Shown here piece by piece: positions 41,855-52,183 of a DNA stretch of 64,000 nt (position 1 is the first letter of the stretch; each line of letters begins with the position of its first letter). The DNA is taken from NCBI RefSeq assembly GCF_013009555.1, contig NZ_CP046176.1:248001-312000 (forward strand), given 5' to 3'. The position numbers and the translations under genes were made by a program. The DNA is from Phocaeicola dorei (lineage in GTDB: Bacteria > Bacteroidota > Bacteroidia > Bacteroidales > Bacteroidaceae). The notes under the pieces were generated by a model. The model had not been told where the DNA came from. It did not search any database and saw only the letters and a program-made list of their open reading frames with translations.

Positions 41855-43366
41855 TTATTCTTCCAGAATCTTTCCAAACAAGTCGGTCAGCCGTTTGATC
41901 GGACTGTTGGCTTCTTTCAAACTCTTGATTTCTTTTTCCAGGTCGCGTATTTGGTTCAAAGCTTCTGCTACTCCCAAATCGCGTGCTTTGGCCAGTTGCG
42001 ACAGGGCATTTTTGTATTTGCCTGCCTCTTTCAGTTCTTTTGCGTTTCTTATCAGGTTCTCGCAAGTGGCTTTTCGCAGCTTCTCCTCTTCCTCTGCTTT
42101 CTTGGCTGCCGCTGCTGCTCTGGCTGCTTCTTCTTTCTCTCTTTTCCTTTTGTCTTCCACATTCTCGCCGCTTTCATCGAAGAGAGGTACTTGTACGGGT
42201 TTCATAGGACGTTCCGGACGGTAACAGTTTTCTTTTCCAGCTCCTAGTAAAGCGATGATCGTATTGCATGTACCATCTTTTTTCAGTTCCACCATACCGC
42301 CTTTCAGACTTAGCTGACTTTCTTTGGCCATTCTAACCTTTTCTATTTTGGTACGGTTACTGAATGCTTCCTCCATATTCTTTAGATTGGCGGCACCACC
42401 GGTAATGATAGCTCCTGCCAGCAGTTTGTCTTCATATCCCGAAAGAACAATCTGGTTCCATACATTGGCCAGTATCTCATTGATACGTGCTTCTACGATG
42501 TCTTCCAGTAAGTGTGACTCAATACTGCATTTCCCGTCCAGCGAGTAGGTAGGGTTGTCATCTCCGTCCTCCGACTTGTCGGCATAAGCATTGCCGTATT
42601 TCTTTTTCAATTCTTCGGCATCTTCCTCTTCAATTTGCTGGCTGCAAATATCTTTGGTGATGTTGCTGCCTCCCAATGGGATGACTGCCAAATGGCGGAG
42701 TATGTTGTTTTTGTAAACAGATACAGTAGTCGTATCTGCGCCAAAGTCGATGAACATGCAGCCCGAGCGTTTTTCACTGTTGGTCAGTACGGCATTGGCC
42801 AGGGCCAACGGTGAGATGATGTAGTCGGCTATTTCGATTCCTGCCTGTTTGAAACATTTGTCAATGTTCTGCTTCACGCTGCTGCGGGCGATGATATTAA
42901 GGAAACGCCCTTCTATATGATCGCTGGGAACTCCTACAGGATCGGCCAGCAGGTTGATGCCCACTTTATATTCCTGAGGTGCTACTTCCAGTATTTCCTG
43001 GTCTATGATGGGGACTTCGCGGTTGCTGTCCATAATGGAGTCAATCAGTTCCTGTGAAATCTTGGTTTCTTCTTCCAGATGACGTACCTCCGTATTACGG
43101 ATGGTGCGTAGAGATTGTCCTCCGATGCCTACATAGACCTTTCCGATAGAAGCCTTTAATGTCGATTCCAGTTTCTTGATAATCGAAGTAAGGCTTTGTG
43201 CGGTTTTATCCAGATTGTAAATCACTCCCTTACGGATAAAATCCGAAGAGTTTTCGCTGGCGAGGGCCAGCACTTGTATGCTTCCGTCCGCATGTTTCTT
43301 TCCTGCAATACCTGTGATCTTGGAGGATCCCAGTTCTATCGCTACTATAAAATCTGTTGCTGCCAT
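41855..43366 (-). CDS. ftsA: Cell division protein FtsA
   Basis: A 503-residue actin-like ATPase: VAIELGSSKITGIAGKK at the start, phosphate-2 FIDFGADTTTVSVY (about 197-210) and the adenosine loop GAIITGGAANLKNM (about 310). After about 400 it has a long Lys/Glu/Ala-rich coiled coil not found in E. coli FtsA, ending in an amphipathic helix (SPIKRLTDLFGKILEE) that should bind the membrane. It ties FtsZ filaments to the inner membrane. It starts 3 bases after ftsQ. Confidence 0.94.
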   Translation of the reverse strand: MAATDFIVAIELGSSKITGIAGKKHADGSIQVLALASENSSDFIRKGVIYNLDKTAQSLTSIIKKLESTLKASIGKVYVGIGGQSLRTIRNTEVRHLEEETKISQELIDSIMDSNREVPIIDQEILEVAPQEYKVGINLLADPVGVPSDHIEGRFLNIIARSSVKQNIDKCFKQAGIEIADYIISPLALANAVLTNSEKRSGCMFIDFGADTTTVSVYKNNILRHLAVIPLGGSNITKDICSQQIEEEDAEELKKKYGNAYADKSEDGDDNPTYSLDGKCSIESHLLEDIVEARINEILANVWNQIVLSGYEDKLLAGAIITGGAANLKNMEEAFSNRTKIEKVRMAKESQLSLKGGMVELKKDGTCNTIIALLGAGKENCYRPERPMKPVQVPLFDESGENVEDKRKREKEEAARAAAAAKKAEEEEKLRKATCENLIRNAKELKEAGKYKNALSQLAKARDLGVAEALNQIRDLEKEIKSLKEANSPIKRLTDLFGKILEE

Positions 43367-43369
43367 ATC

Positions 43370-44107
43370 TTACTTCTCTTTTTTAGTACAAATAATCTGA
43401 TTATTAAATTCCAGACTGATGCGGCTGTACTTGTTCCAGCCTACTTGGTTCAGTCCTTTCTCATAAAAAGTTTTTAGTTTCTCGAACTTTTCCTCATAAT
43501 TCCCGGGCTTGCCTAAGAATATGATATGTTCACCAACTCGTGGAACCAGTTCCAGTTCTTTGGCCTGTGTCACATTGATCTGCTCTATCTGGGCATCCCA
43601 TAGCGGATGGGCTTGTAGAAAGGCTCCTAACGTATATAGTTCCTTGACGGCAAAATCACGATCCACGTATCCTGTAACAACAGCTACGTGTGCCGAACTG
43701 TTGGGTATCGGCATAATTTTTCCTTTATTGTCAATATAATAGTTGTCTCCATTGTTTGCCATCACTCTGAGGATGGGGAGGCGCTGTGTCACTTCGATAC
43801 CTATTTTGCATCCCGGTGTACGGTAACATTCCACATTTTCAATCAAGGGATGTTGGCTGAGTTCTTCTTCCAGCAGGCGGGTGTTGATGTCGCCCATCTT
43901 CTTGCCCACGGGGGAGAGTTTCTTACCGTTCAGTAAGCGGAGTACTTCTTTCTGGCTGATGAAGCCATGGTCTATACTGTCCTTGATAATCAATTCCATA
44001 CCCTTGCAAACCTGATCGGCAGGCTTGGTGTTGAAAGCGGTAACGGCTACAATAAGGTAGGCGGTTATTAGCAACAGAAACAGGAGTATGAGAATTTTCT
44101 TTATCAT
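43370..44107 (-). CDS. ftsQ: Cell division protein FtsQ
   Basis: A 245-residue bitopic protein: one membrane span (about 4-24) and a periplasmic domain with a POTRA-like part (about 40-105; HGFISQKEVLRLLNGKKLSPVGKK) and the FtsQ beta domain (GKIMPIPNSSAHVAVVTGYV at about 130-150). Sequence is weakly conserved in the family; the call rests on topology, POTRA-like pattern and place between murC and ftsA. Its start overlaps the murC end by 4 bases, suggesting translational coupling. Confidence 0.88.
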   Translation of the reverse strand: MIKKILILLFLLLITAYLIVAVTAFNTKPADQVCKGMELIIKDSIDHGFISQKEVLRLLNGKKLSPVGKKMGDINTRLLEEELSQHPLIENVECYRTPGCKIGIEVTQRLPILRVMANNGDNYYIDNKGKIMPIPNSSAHVAVVTGYVDRDFAVKELYTLGAFLQAHPLWDAQIEQINVTQAKELELVPRVGEHIIFLGKPGNYEEKFEKLKTFYEKGLNQVGWNKYSRISLEFNNQIICTKKEK

Positions 44108-45480
44108 CTTTTATTCAGTAATCCGCAGATTTGGGGTACATAGTTATCTATGTCGCCCGCACCCAGGGTGATTAATACTTCTATATCTTTCTTGCTCAGT
44201 ACGTCTAGAATTTCTTCTTTCTTGCACATGCTCTTCTCGATGCCCGGACGCAGATGGTCGTAAATCAGTTTGCTGGTGACGCCGGGGATGGGTTGCTCGC
44301 GTGCCGGATAGATATCTACCAGGATGACTTCGTCCAACAAGGAAAGGCTGTCGGCAAAATCTTTGTAGAAATCACGGGTACGTGTGTAGAGGTGTGGCTG
44401 GAAAATAGCCGTCAGCTTCTTGTCCCGGTAGAGGGCACGCATGGAGAGTATGCTTTGCTTTATCTCGGAAGGATGGTGCGCATAGTCGCTCAGGAAAACT
44501 ACCTTGTCGTTCTTTATCTTGAAATCGAAACGACGGTCTACTCCGCGGAAACTTGCCATACCTCTCTTTATTTCTTCATCGGTCAATCCGCTCATCTGCG
44601 CTAAAGCCATGGCAGCTACTCCATTCTCTATGTTGATGCTGACGGGGACACCTAACTGTATATTGGGGATATTTCCCAGTGGTGATACATAATCAAAGAA
44701 AATCTCACCGTTTCCAATATGGATATTCTCTGCATGAAAGTCACCCTCTTCTTTAGAATAGGTGTACAGCTTCACGCCATTCTGCAAGGCCGGTTGCAGT
44801 TCGATGCCTTTGCGTACAATCAATGCACCTCCCGGCTGGATGAGTGAGGTGTATTTGCGGAAGCTTTCCAGATAAGCCTCTTTGGTTCCGTAGATATCCA
44901 GGTGATCGGGATCTGTTGCGGTAATCACCGATATGTAGGGAGAGAGCCAATGGAAAGAACGGTCGAACTCATCGGCTTCAATAACCATGTATTCACTACT
45001 GTCAGACAACAGCAGGTTGGTGCCGTAATTCTTTGAGATGCCTCCCAAAAAGGCGTTGCATCCTACATGGGATTGGTGTAACAGATGGGCTGTCATGGTG
45101 GAAGTGGTGGTCTTACCGTGAGTGCCGGCTACACAAAGTCCTTTTCCTGCATGGGTAAGCATTCCCAATACCTGCGAACGTTTATGTATCTCGAAACCGT
45201 TTTCCCGGAAATAGGTAAACTCTTTATGTGTGTCGGGGACAGCTGGAGTATAGACAACTAATGTAGTTGCCGGGTTGCGGAATGCATCCGTTATCAGTCC
45301 CGTGTTTTCTTCGTAATGGATGGCTGCTCCTTCTTCTATCAGCTTTTCTGTCAGTTCACTGGGCGTACGGTCATATCCGCCTACCTTCTTGCCTTTTGAC
45401 AGGAAGTAGCGTACCAATGCGCTCATGCCGATGCCTCCGGCGCCGATGAAATAAACTGATTTTAATGTGTTAACGTCCAT
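44104..45480 (-). CDS. murC: UDP-N-acetylmuramate--L-alanine ligase
   Basis: The ATG at 45480 (MDVNTLKSVYFIGAGGIGMS) is preferred; one at 45525 would overlap murG by 56 bases and add 15 odd residues. From here the protein is 458 residues. It has the dinucleotide-like loop IGAGGIGMSAL, the ATP loop GTHGKTTT (about 110) and the Mur ligase central and C-terminal domains (DYAHHPSEI at about 330). It adds L-Ala to UDP-MurNAc. It overlaps murG by 11 bases and ftsQ by 4. Confidence 0.95.
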   Translation of the reverse strand: MDVNTLKSVYFIGAGGIGMSALVRYFLSKGKKVGGYDRTPSELTEKLIEEGAAIHYEENTGLITDAFRNPATTLVVYTPAVPDTHKEFTYFRENGFEIHKRSQVLGMLTHAGKGLCVAGTHGKTTTSTMTAHLLHQSHVGCNAFLGGISKNYGTNLLLSDSSEYMVIEADEFDRSFHWLSPYISVITATDPDHLDIYGTKEAYLESFRKYTSLIQPGGALIVRKGIELQPALQNGVKLYTYSKEEGDFHAENIHIGNGEIFFDYVSPLGNIPNIQLGVPVSINIENGVAAMALAQMSGLTDEEIKRGMASFRGVDRRFDFKIKNDKVVFLSDYAHHPSEIKQSILSMRALYRDKKLTAIFQPHLYTRTRDFYKDFADSLSLLDEVILVDIYPAREQPIPGVTSKLIYDHLRPGIEKSMCKKEEILDVLSKKDIEVLITLGAGDIDNYVPQICGLLNKR

Positions 45481-46600
45481 TTTCTTTTCTGTATTTATCA
45501 GCCAGTTTGAATACCTCCCGGGCAATAACGTTGGCTGAGTCGGTAAAGGCTAATTTAGCAATATTTGTACTTAAACTTTTCAGTGTTTCCGGCTGTTTCA
45601 CGGTTTCAACTGCTTTGTCCAGCAGAGCTTCTTTGGCAGCGGCGTCCTTGATATAGAGCGCTGCGTTTTTATTGACCAGCGCCAGTGCGTTCTTGGTCTG
45701 ATGATCTTCGGCCACATTAGGCGACGGAACCAGAATGACGGGTTTCTGCAACAAACAGAACTCAGAGATAGAACCTGCACCTGCACGGCTGATTATTAAA
45801 TCGGCAGCACTGTATGCGGCGGCCATATCACTGATAAAATCGGTTACATGGAGCATTGGTAACTCACCGGCTTGGGCTACTGCGGCGCGTGCTTCGTCGA
45901 TATATATTTTTCCGGTTTGCCAGATAAACTGCGCGCCGGATGTTTTAATCTTGTCCAAACCTTCCATCACGCAGTTGTTGATGGTGCGTGCTCCCAAGCT
46001 TCCTCCTACAATCAGGATTGTTTTCTTGGATGGGTCCAGCCCGAAAGAGCGGATAGCATCTTCACGGCTGATGTGATGGTTGCGCAGTCCTTGGCGGACG
46101 GGGTTGCCGGTCAGGATAATCTTGTCTTTTTCAAAGAAACGTTCCATGCCGTCGTATGCCACACATATTTTGCGGGCTTTCTTTGCCAATAGTTTGTTGG
46201 TTACTCCGGCATAAGAGTTCTGCTCTTGTATCAGTGTCGGAATACCCATCATCCCGGCCATTTTCAAAGTGGGACCGCTGGCATATCCGCCTACACCTAC
46301 TGCTGCATGTGGCTTGAAGTCCTTGATGATTTTACGTGCCAATAGCTGACTTTTGACCAATTTAAAAAGAACCGAAATATTTTTTAATAAGTTCTTACGG
46401 TCGAATCCGGCAACAGGTAATCCTTTTATAGGGTATCCGGCAGCAGGAACGCGTTGCATCTCCATTCTGCCTTCAGCACCTACGAACAGAATTTCCGCTT
46501 CGGGATGTTGTTCCTTGATGGCGTTGGCAATAGAGACTGCGGGGAAAATGTGTCCCCCGGTTCCTCCTCCGCTGATGATGATTCTTAAATTTTCTTCCAT
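45470..46600 (-). CDS. murG: UDP-GlcNAc--lipid I N-acetylglucosaminyltransferase
   Basis: A 376-residue GT28 enzyme with the N-terminal loop SGGGTGGHIFPA (about 10-21), a second glycine loop VGVGGYASGPT (about 100) and the C-terminal donor site GGSLGARTIN (about 195) and SRAGAGSISE (about 270). It is a peripheral inner-membrane protein that turns lipid I into lipid II. It lies 64 bases after ftsW, the largest gap in this operon, and overlaps murC. Confidence 0.96.
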   Translation of the reverse strand: MEENLRIIISGGGTGGHIFPAVSIANAIKEQHPEAEILFVGAEGRMEMQRVPAAGYPIKGLPVAGFDRKNLLKNISVLFKLVKSQLLARKIIKDFKPHAAVGVGGYASGPTLKMAGMMGIPTLIQEQNSYAGVTNKLLAKKARKICVAYDGMERFFEKDKIILTGNPVRQGLRNHHISREDAIRSFGLDPSKKTILIVGGSLGARTINNCVMEGLDKIKTSGAQFIWQTGKIYIDEARAAVAQAGELPMLHVTDFISDMAAAYSAADLIISRAGAGSISEFCLLQKPVILVPSPNVAEDHQTKNALALVNKNAALYIKDAAAKEALLDKAVETVKQPETLKSLSTNIAKLAFTDSANVIAREVFKLADKYRKENGR

Positions 46601-46664
46601 AATTCCTTTTTAGTCGAATTATTCGCAAAAGTATAAATAATACTTTTAAAATGAATGGTTTATA

Positions 46665-48062
46665 TTATATTTCTTCTTCCGGCTCCCGCTTCCCGGCCGC
46701 ATTCAGTAATGCCTTCAAGTCATCGGACAGCGAGTTTTCCTCCGACGGGAGGGAAGTGGCGGCTGTGTCACCTGACGGAAGTGTAGTAATGGCTTCCTGC
46801 ATGGCGGCTACTATTTCCTGGCGCCGTTCGGCCTTGGCTGCCAGTTCGGCTTCTTCCAACGCCTGTTGCTCGGCAGCTTTCTTCTCTTCTTGCTCAGCTA
46901 CGTAGCGGCTGACACTTAATATCATACCGATGTAGGCGCAGTTGATGAGTGTAGAGGTTCCTCCTTTGCTGATAAGCGGCAGGGGTTGTCCGGTGACGGG
47001 GAACAGACCTACGGCCACCATCATGTTAAGCATCGCCTGAGATACCAGTAGCAGGGCGATGCCCATCACCAGAAAGGCAGGAAAACTTTTTTCACTTCTT
47101 CGGGCTATTTTACCCGCCCGCATCAACAGCCAGATGTAGAGGATCACTACAAAGGCGCCTCCCAGTAATCCTAATTCTTCTATGACGATGGCGAAGATGA
47201 AGTCTGAGAACGCTTGTGACAGGAAATCCCGTTGTACACTGTTACCCGGCATCTTTCCTATGATATTGCTGGAGGCTATAGCAATATTGGCGTGTGCTAT
47301 CTGGGCATCCTTGTCTATATCATATTTGGCAGCAGGAACGGCTTCTTTATCCTCGAAGAAACCTTTAATGCGGTTCTGCCAGGTTTCTACACGGTGCATC
47401 ATGGGAACTTTGTTCAGTTTATGTGTAGGCATAACCATCACTATGCCTACGAAAAGTATCACCACGACTCCGACAGTTCCCATTAACTTGGCCAACTGTT
47501 TCCAAGGTACCCGGCCGATCACCATCATTAAAAAGACTACTCCGAACAGCAATGCTGCGGTAGAACCGTTTTCGGGAGCAATCAGAATGAAAACAACTCC
47601 GGTGATCCACATTATATATTTGAATGCTTTCGGATTGGCGTTGTCTTCTTCCTGAAACTTGGATAGAATAAAGGCGGTGACAATAATCACAGCCATTTTT
47701 GCCAGTTCGGAAGGCTGGAACTGGATGCCGAAAAAGGTCATCCAACGGGCTGCGCCATTGACACGGTCTCCGGTAATCAATCCCATACCCATTACAAATA
47801 TCAGCAAAACAGCTGATATAGGCAGCAGGAAGAAGGGAAGTACACGGAAATATTTGCAGGGGATGTTATGTACCAGCACCACAATGCACACACCTACCAT
47901 CAGGATGACACTGTGCTGGGTGATAGGCCCCCAATGATCCCCACTTTTGTAGGTAAGTGTGCTGGCGGCACTAAATACCTCGACGATAGAGATCAGGCAA
48001 AGAAACAGGAAAATAATCCAGATTACTTTGTCGCCCTTGAACAAGTCTTTTATCAGATCCAT
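46665..48062 (-). CDS. ftsW: Peptidoglycan polymerase FtsW
   Basis: A 465-residue SEDS-family membrane protein with about ten spans. Family blocks are visible: WMTFFGIQFQPSELAKMA (about 108-125), the KxNxIP-like loop region, and FPVTGQPLPLISKGGTS (about 345-362). It makes septal glycan strands with the transpeptidase encoded upstream. The C-terminal tail (about 385-465) is rich in Glu, Ala and Lys, cytoplasmic, and longer than in E. coli; it may contact FtsZ or another partner. It sits between murD and murG, as in most dcw clusters. Confidence 0.94.
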   Translation of the reverse strand: MDLIKDLFKGDKVIWIIFLFLCLISIVEVFSAASTLTYKSGDHWGPITQHSVILMVGVCIVVLVHNIPCKYFRVLPFFLLPISAVLLIFVMGMGLITGDRVNGAARWMTFFGIQFQPSELAKMAVIIVTAFILSKFQEEDNANPKAFKYIMWITGVVFILIAPENGSTAALLFGVVFLMMVIGRVPWKQLAKLMGTVGVVVILFVGIVMVMPTHKLNKVPMMHRVETWQNRIKGFFEDKEAVPAAKYDIDKDAQIAHANIAIASSNIIGKMPGNSVQRDFLSQAFSDFIFAIVIEELGLLGGAFVVILYIWLLMRAGKIARRSEKSFPAFLVMGIALLLVSQAMLNMMVAVGLFPVTGQPLPLISKGGTSTLINCAYIGMILSVSRYVAEQEEKKAAEQQALEEAELAAKAERRQEIVAAMQEAITTLPSGDTAATSLPSEENSLSDDLKALLNAAGKREPEEEI

Positions 48063-48085
48063 TATCTATATACCTTAATATTATA

Positions 48086-49420
48086 TTACAGGTTTCTTAC
48101 ACATTCCTTGAACTGCTCGCCACGGTCTTCGTAACTTTTAAAAAGGTCGAAGCTGGCGCAGCAAGGACTTAATAATACGGTTTCACCTTTCTTGGCCATC
48201 CGGTAAGCAGCATCTACGGCATCCTTCATGCTTTGTACATCGGCTACAGGCAGGCCGAACTTGTCAAAGAAAGCATGCAATTTCTCATTGTGTAATCCCA
48301 TGTAGATCAATCCGGTACATTTTTCTTTTACCAAGTCGGCAATTTCGTTATAATCGTTGCCTTTGTCTTTTCCACCTAATATCAGGATGGTTTTGGTTTT
48401 CATGCTTTGCAAAGCATACCAGCAGGAATTCACATTGGTAGCTTTGGAGTCATTGATGTAATCTACTCCTCTTACCCGGCAGACTTTTTCAAGGCGGTGT
48501 TCCACTCCCTTGAAATCACCCAAGGCCTCGCGGATGCATTCTTTGCGGATACCCGCCAGGTTGGCAGAGATACCGGCCGCCATGGAGTTAAAGAGATTAT
48601 GGGTTCCGGTCAGTGCCAGTTCTTCCTGTTCCATGTTGAAAGCGATTGGTTCTGTAAAATAAACTTTGTCCTGTTCCACGTATGCGGCGGTTCCTTCTTC
48701 TTTCCTTTCGGCAAAAGGGTAGTAATGGCCATGAATGCCATATTTATGTAATTCACGCTGGATGACGGGGTCATCGTTCCAGAAGATGAAGGCATCGTCC
48801 GGAGTCTGGTTCTGGATAATGCGGAATTTTGCATCCACATAGTTTTGCATCTGGTGATCGTAACGGTCCAGATGATCCGGCGTGATGTTCATCAATACGG
48901 CAATGTTGGCATGGAACTTGTACATGTTGTCTAATTGGAAGCTGCTTAACTCGATTACATAATAATCATAGTTGTATTCTGCTACCTGATATGCCAGACT
49001 TTGACCGATATTTCCGGCTAGTCCCACATTCATACCTGCTTTCTTGAAGATATGATAAATCAGCGAAGTCGTTGTTGTTTTTCCATTACTTCCTGTAATG
49101 CAAATCATTTTGGCATTGGTATAACGTCCCGCAAATTCTATTTCGGAGATGATAGGGGTACCTTGTGCCTTTAATTTAAGAATCATCGGGGCATCATTCG
49201 GAATACCCGGACTTTTGATCACTTCATCCGCATTCAGAATGAGAGATTCGGTATGTTTGCCTTCTTCCCATTCGATGCCTCGCTCGTTCAGCATGTTTTT
49301 GTATGAGTCCTTAATCGTGGACATGTCTGAAACGAAGGTGTCGAAACCTTGTTTCTTTGCCAGAACGGCTGCTCCCGCACCGCTTTCTCCAGCTCCTAGT
49401 ATGACAATTCTTTTAGCCAT
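48086..49420 (-). CDS. murD: UDP-N-acetylmuramoyl-L-alanine--D-glutamate ligase
   Basis: A 444-residue Mur ligase with N-terminal VILGAGESGAGAAVLAKK, ATP loop GSNGKTTTT (about 111-119), INDSKATN (about 318), and LSPCCASFDLFKSYEDRGEQF near the end, typical for MurD. It adds D-Glu to UDP-MurNAc-L-Ala in the cytoplasm. It lies 9 bases after mraY and 23 before ftsW. Confidence 0.96.
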   Translation of the reverse strand: MAKRIVILGAGESGAGAAVLAKKQGFDTFVSDMSTIKDSYKNMLNERGIEWEEGKHTESLILNADEVIKSPGIPNDAPMILKLKAQGTPIISEIEFAGRYTNAKMICITGSNGKTTTTSLIYHIFKKAGMNVGLAGNIGQSLAYQVAEYNYDYYVIELSSFQLDNMYKFHANIAVLMNITPDHLDRYDHQMQNYVDAKFRIIQNQTPDDAFIFWNDDPVIQRELHKYGIHGHYYPFAERKEEGTAAYVEQDKVYFTEPIAFNMEQEELALTGTHNLFNSMAAGISANLAGIRKECIREALGDFKGVEHRLEKVCRVRGVDYINDSKATNVNSCWYALQSMKTKTILILGGKDKGNDYNEIADLVKEKCTGLIYMGLHNEKLHAFFDKFGLPVADVQSMKDAVDAAYRMAKKGETVLLSPCCASFDLFKSYEDRGEQFKECVRNL

Positions 49421-49429
49421 AATCTTCGT

Positions 49430-50698
49430 TTATCTTATCTTTAATGTAATAATCGTAATTGCAGCGAGTACGATGGTGACAATCCAAAAGCGTACCGTGA
49501 TTTTTGATTCATGGAATACGCTGTTGGGTTTCATGAACAGATAACTGCAATTGGGGTCTAACTGTGCTAATGTAGTACGGAAATGGTCGTGGATAGGTGC
49601 ACGTTTGAATACGCGTTGCAAATGCCCTTTCTTTTTTCCGCTTTTGAAATATCTCACCTGTAGAATAACCGAAAGGTTTTCTACCAAGAAGATTCCACAG
49701 AGAATAGGTATAAGCAACTCTTTATGAATGATGATTGCAAATACCGCTATGATACCACCAATGGTCAAGCTGCCGGTATCGCCCATAAATACTTGGGCGG
49801 GAAAAGCATTGTACCAAAGGAAACCGATCAGCGCGCCGATAAAGGCGCAGATAAAGATTACCAGTTCTTCACTGCCGGGAATATACATGATATTAAGGTA
49901 TCCTGCATATTCGATGTGGCTGGATACGTATGCCAATATGCCTAAGGTAAGACCGATGATAGCAGAATTTCCGGCTGCCATCCCGTCCATCCCGTCATTC
50001 AGGTTGGCGCCGTTAGATACGGCAGTAACTACGAAAATGGTAACTAATACGAAAATAATCCAACCTACAGTTTGGGCATTATCTCCCAGGAAGCCTACGA
50101 AATCAGCATAATCCAAATTATTATTCTTGAAGAAAGGAATCGTAGTTTTAGTGGATTTCTGATCTTGTTCTTTGTGCACCACTTCTACAATTTCTCCCCC
50201 TCTTTGTATTTCTACGTTCTCACGGATAACAACGCTCGGACTTAAATATAAGGTGAGTCCCACAATGAGTCCTAAACCTACTTGGCCGATGATCTTGAAT
50301 TTGCCGTGCAACCCTTCTTTGTCTTTACGGAAAACCTTGATATAGTCATCCAAAAAGCCTAATGTGCCTAGCCAAATGGTGGTAATTAACATTAATATCA
50401 TGTAAATATTATGCAGTTTCCCCAATAAAAGGCAAGGTATGAGAATTGCGACAATAATAATTATACCTCCCATCGTCGGCACACCAACTTTTTTCACATT
50501 AAAAGGGTCTATAGATGCGTCACGTTGGGTTTCGGTTATTTGTTTACGTTTGAGCAGGTTGATGAAATATTCACCGAAGATAGCCGAGATCAACAATGAT
50601 AAAATGATTGCCATCAATGAACGGAATGAAACGTAACCGAACATACCGGCTCCGGGAAAATCAAACTTTTCTAAATATTGAAATAAATAATATAACAT
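49430..50698 (-). CDS. mraY: Phospho-MurNAc-pentapeptide transferase MraY
   Basis: A 422-residue membrane enzyme with about ten spans. Key blocks are GFLDDYIKV (about 117-125, with the paired Asp), NGANLNDGMDGMAAGNSA (about 230-247), GDTGSLTIGG (about 308) and the C-terminal APIHDHF loop (about 370). It is about 60 residues longer than E. coli MraY, with a charged insertion at about 160-205 (ENVEIQRGGEIVEVVHKE) between helices. It makes lipid I at the inner membrane. It starts 12 bases after murE; murF, often between them, is absent here. Confidence 0.95.
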   Translation of the reverse strand: MLYYLFQYLEKFDFPGAGMFGYVSFRSLMAIILSLLISAIFGEYFINLLKRKQITETQRDASIDPFNVKKVGVPTMGGIIIIVAILIPCLLLGKLHNIYMILMLITTIWLGTLGFLDDYIKVFRKDKEGLHGKFKIIGQVGLGLIVGLTLYLSPSVVIRENVEIQRGGEIVEVVHKEQDQKSTKTTIPFFKNNNLDYADFVGFLGDNAQTVGWIIFVLVTIFVVTAVSNGANLNDGMDGMAAGNSAIIGLTLGILAYVSSHIEYAGYLNIMYIPGSEELVIFICAFIGALIGFLWYNAFPAQVFMGDTGSLTIGGIIAVFAIIIHKELLIPILCGIFLVENLSVILQVRYFKSGKKKGHLQRVFKRAPIHDHFRTTLAQLDPNCSYLFMKPNSVFHESKITVRFWIVTIVLAAITIITLKIR

Positions 50699-50710
50699 CT
50701 TTTGGTTGGT

Positions 50711-52165
50711 TTATTCATTAGCAAAAATATCTCTTAATACTTCTTTATCGTCGAAATGGTGCTTTATACCTTTGATTTCCTGATAATTCTCGTGTCCTTT
50801 CCCGGCAACTAAAATGACATCTTTAGCTTGGGCTAGCATACAAGCTGTACGGATTGCTTCTTTACGGTCGGCTATGCTTATCACTTTACGCATATCCTCT
50901 TTAGTCAGTCCTGCCAGCATATCATTGATGATTTCCTGCGGCTCTTCAAAACGGGGATTGTCAGAGGTGATAATGACCTTATCGCTTTGCTTTACCGCTT
51001 CTTGTGCCATCAAGGGGCGTTTGCCTTTATCGCGGTTGCCGCCGGCGCCTACTACCGTAATTACATTACCTTTGCCATTCAGAACCTCGTGAATGGCATT
51101 CAGCACATTTTCCAAGGCATCCGGAGTATGGGCATAGTCCACAATGGCGGTGTATCCCTTGGGTGAGCGCAGTGAGTCAAAACGCCCGGCAACGGGGCGA
51201 AGAGTACTCAATGCCAGCAGTACCTCTTCTGTTTTTTTCCCAAGCAGGCAGGCTGTTCCATAGACTGCCAGCAGATTGGAAGCATTGAAGCGTCCGATGA
51301 ACTGTACATTGACTTCCACATTATTTATATCAAGCAGCATTCCTTCGAATCCATCTTCCAGCACTTTTCCTTTAAAATCACTCAAACTGCGCAGCGAATA
51401 GGTGTGTACCTTTGCTTTGGTATTTTGAGTCATGACCAATCCGTTTTTGTCATCCAGATTGGTTAAGGCAAAGGCTGTTTTAGGCAGACTGTCAAAGAAT
51501 GCTTTTTTGGCTTTCAGATAGTTCTCTACAGTTTTATGGTAGTCCAGATGGTCACGGGTAAGGTTGGTAAATATACCGCCTGCAAATTTTAAACCACCAA
51601 TCCGTTTTTGTGCGACTGAATGTGAGCTTACTTCCATAAAGGCATATTTGCATCCTTCATCTGCCATGCGTCCCAGCAGTTTGTTTAGTGTAATAGGGTC
51701 AGGGGTGGTATGGTCAGTTGGAATGGCTTCCTCATCTATATAATTGCATACAGTGGAAATGAGTCCTGTTTTATATCCGAATTTACGGAACATATTATAT
51801 AATAAGGTAGCAATAGTAGTTTTTCCGTTGGTGCCTGTAACACCGACCAGTTCCAATTTCGAGGTGGGGTCACCGTAAAACGTAGTTGCTAGTTTCCCGA
51901 CAACGTCTTCCGTGTCGTTCACTTTTATGTAGGTAACATTTTCAATTAATGTCTCAGGAAGGTTTTCACATACCACTGTACGGGCTCCTTTTTCTATTGC
52001 TTTTTGAATATAAGTATGTCCGTCAGTCTGCGTCCCTTTTACAGCAATGAAAATATGACCAGGCTCTATCAGGCGCGAGTCCATGTTTATTCCCGAAATC
52101 TCTTGGGCCATATCACCTATGATTTCATTGACTGTTATTCCTTTAATAATCTTTTCCAGTTTCAT
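50711..52165 (-). CDS. murE: UDP-MurNAc-L-Ala-D-Glu--2,6-diaminopimelate ligase
   Basis: A 484-residue Mur ligase with ATP loop GTNGKTTIA (about 109-117), carbamylated-lysine region, and [13 protein letters not shown] (about 345). The motif DNPR (within SDNPRFEEP, about 405) marks the form that selects meso-diaminopimelate rather than lysine, so the peptidoglycan is DAP type as expected for a Gram-negative. It lies 18 bases after the PBP gene. Confidence 0.96.
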   Translation of the reverse strand: MKLEKIIKGITVNEIIGDMAQEISGINMDSRLIEPGHIFIAVKGTQTDGHTYIQKAIEKGARTVVCENLPETLIENVTYIKVNDTEDVVGKLATTFYGDPTSKLELVGVTGTNGKTTIATLLYNMFRKFGYKTGLISTVCNYIDEEAIPTDHTTPDPITLNKLLGRMADEGCKYAFMEVSSHSVAQKRIGGLKFAGGIFTNLTRDHLDYHKTVENYLKAKKAFFDSLPKTAFALTNLDDKNGLVMTQNTKAKVHTYSLRSLSDFKGKVLEDGFEGMLLDINNVEVNVQFIGRFNASNLLAVYGTACLLGKKTEEVLLALSTLRPVAGRFDSLRSPKGYTAIVDYAHTPDALENVLNAIHEVLNGKGNVITVVGAGGNRDKGKRPLMAQEAVKQSDKVIITSDNPRFEEPQEIINDMLAGLTKEDMRKVISIADRKEAIRTACMLAQAKDVILVAGKGHENYQEIKGIKHHFDDKEVLRDIFANE

Positions 52166-52183
52166 ATTCTTCCTGTTACACTG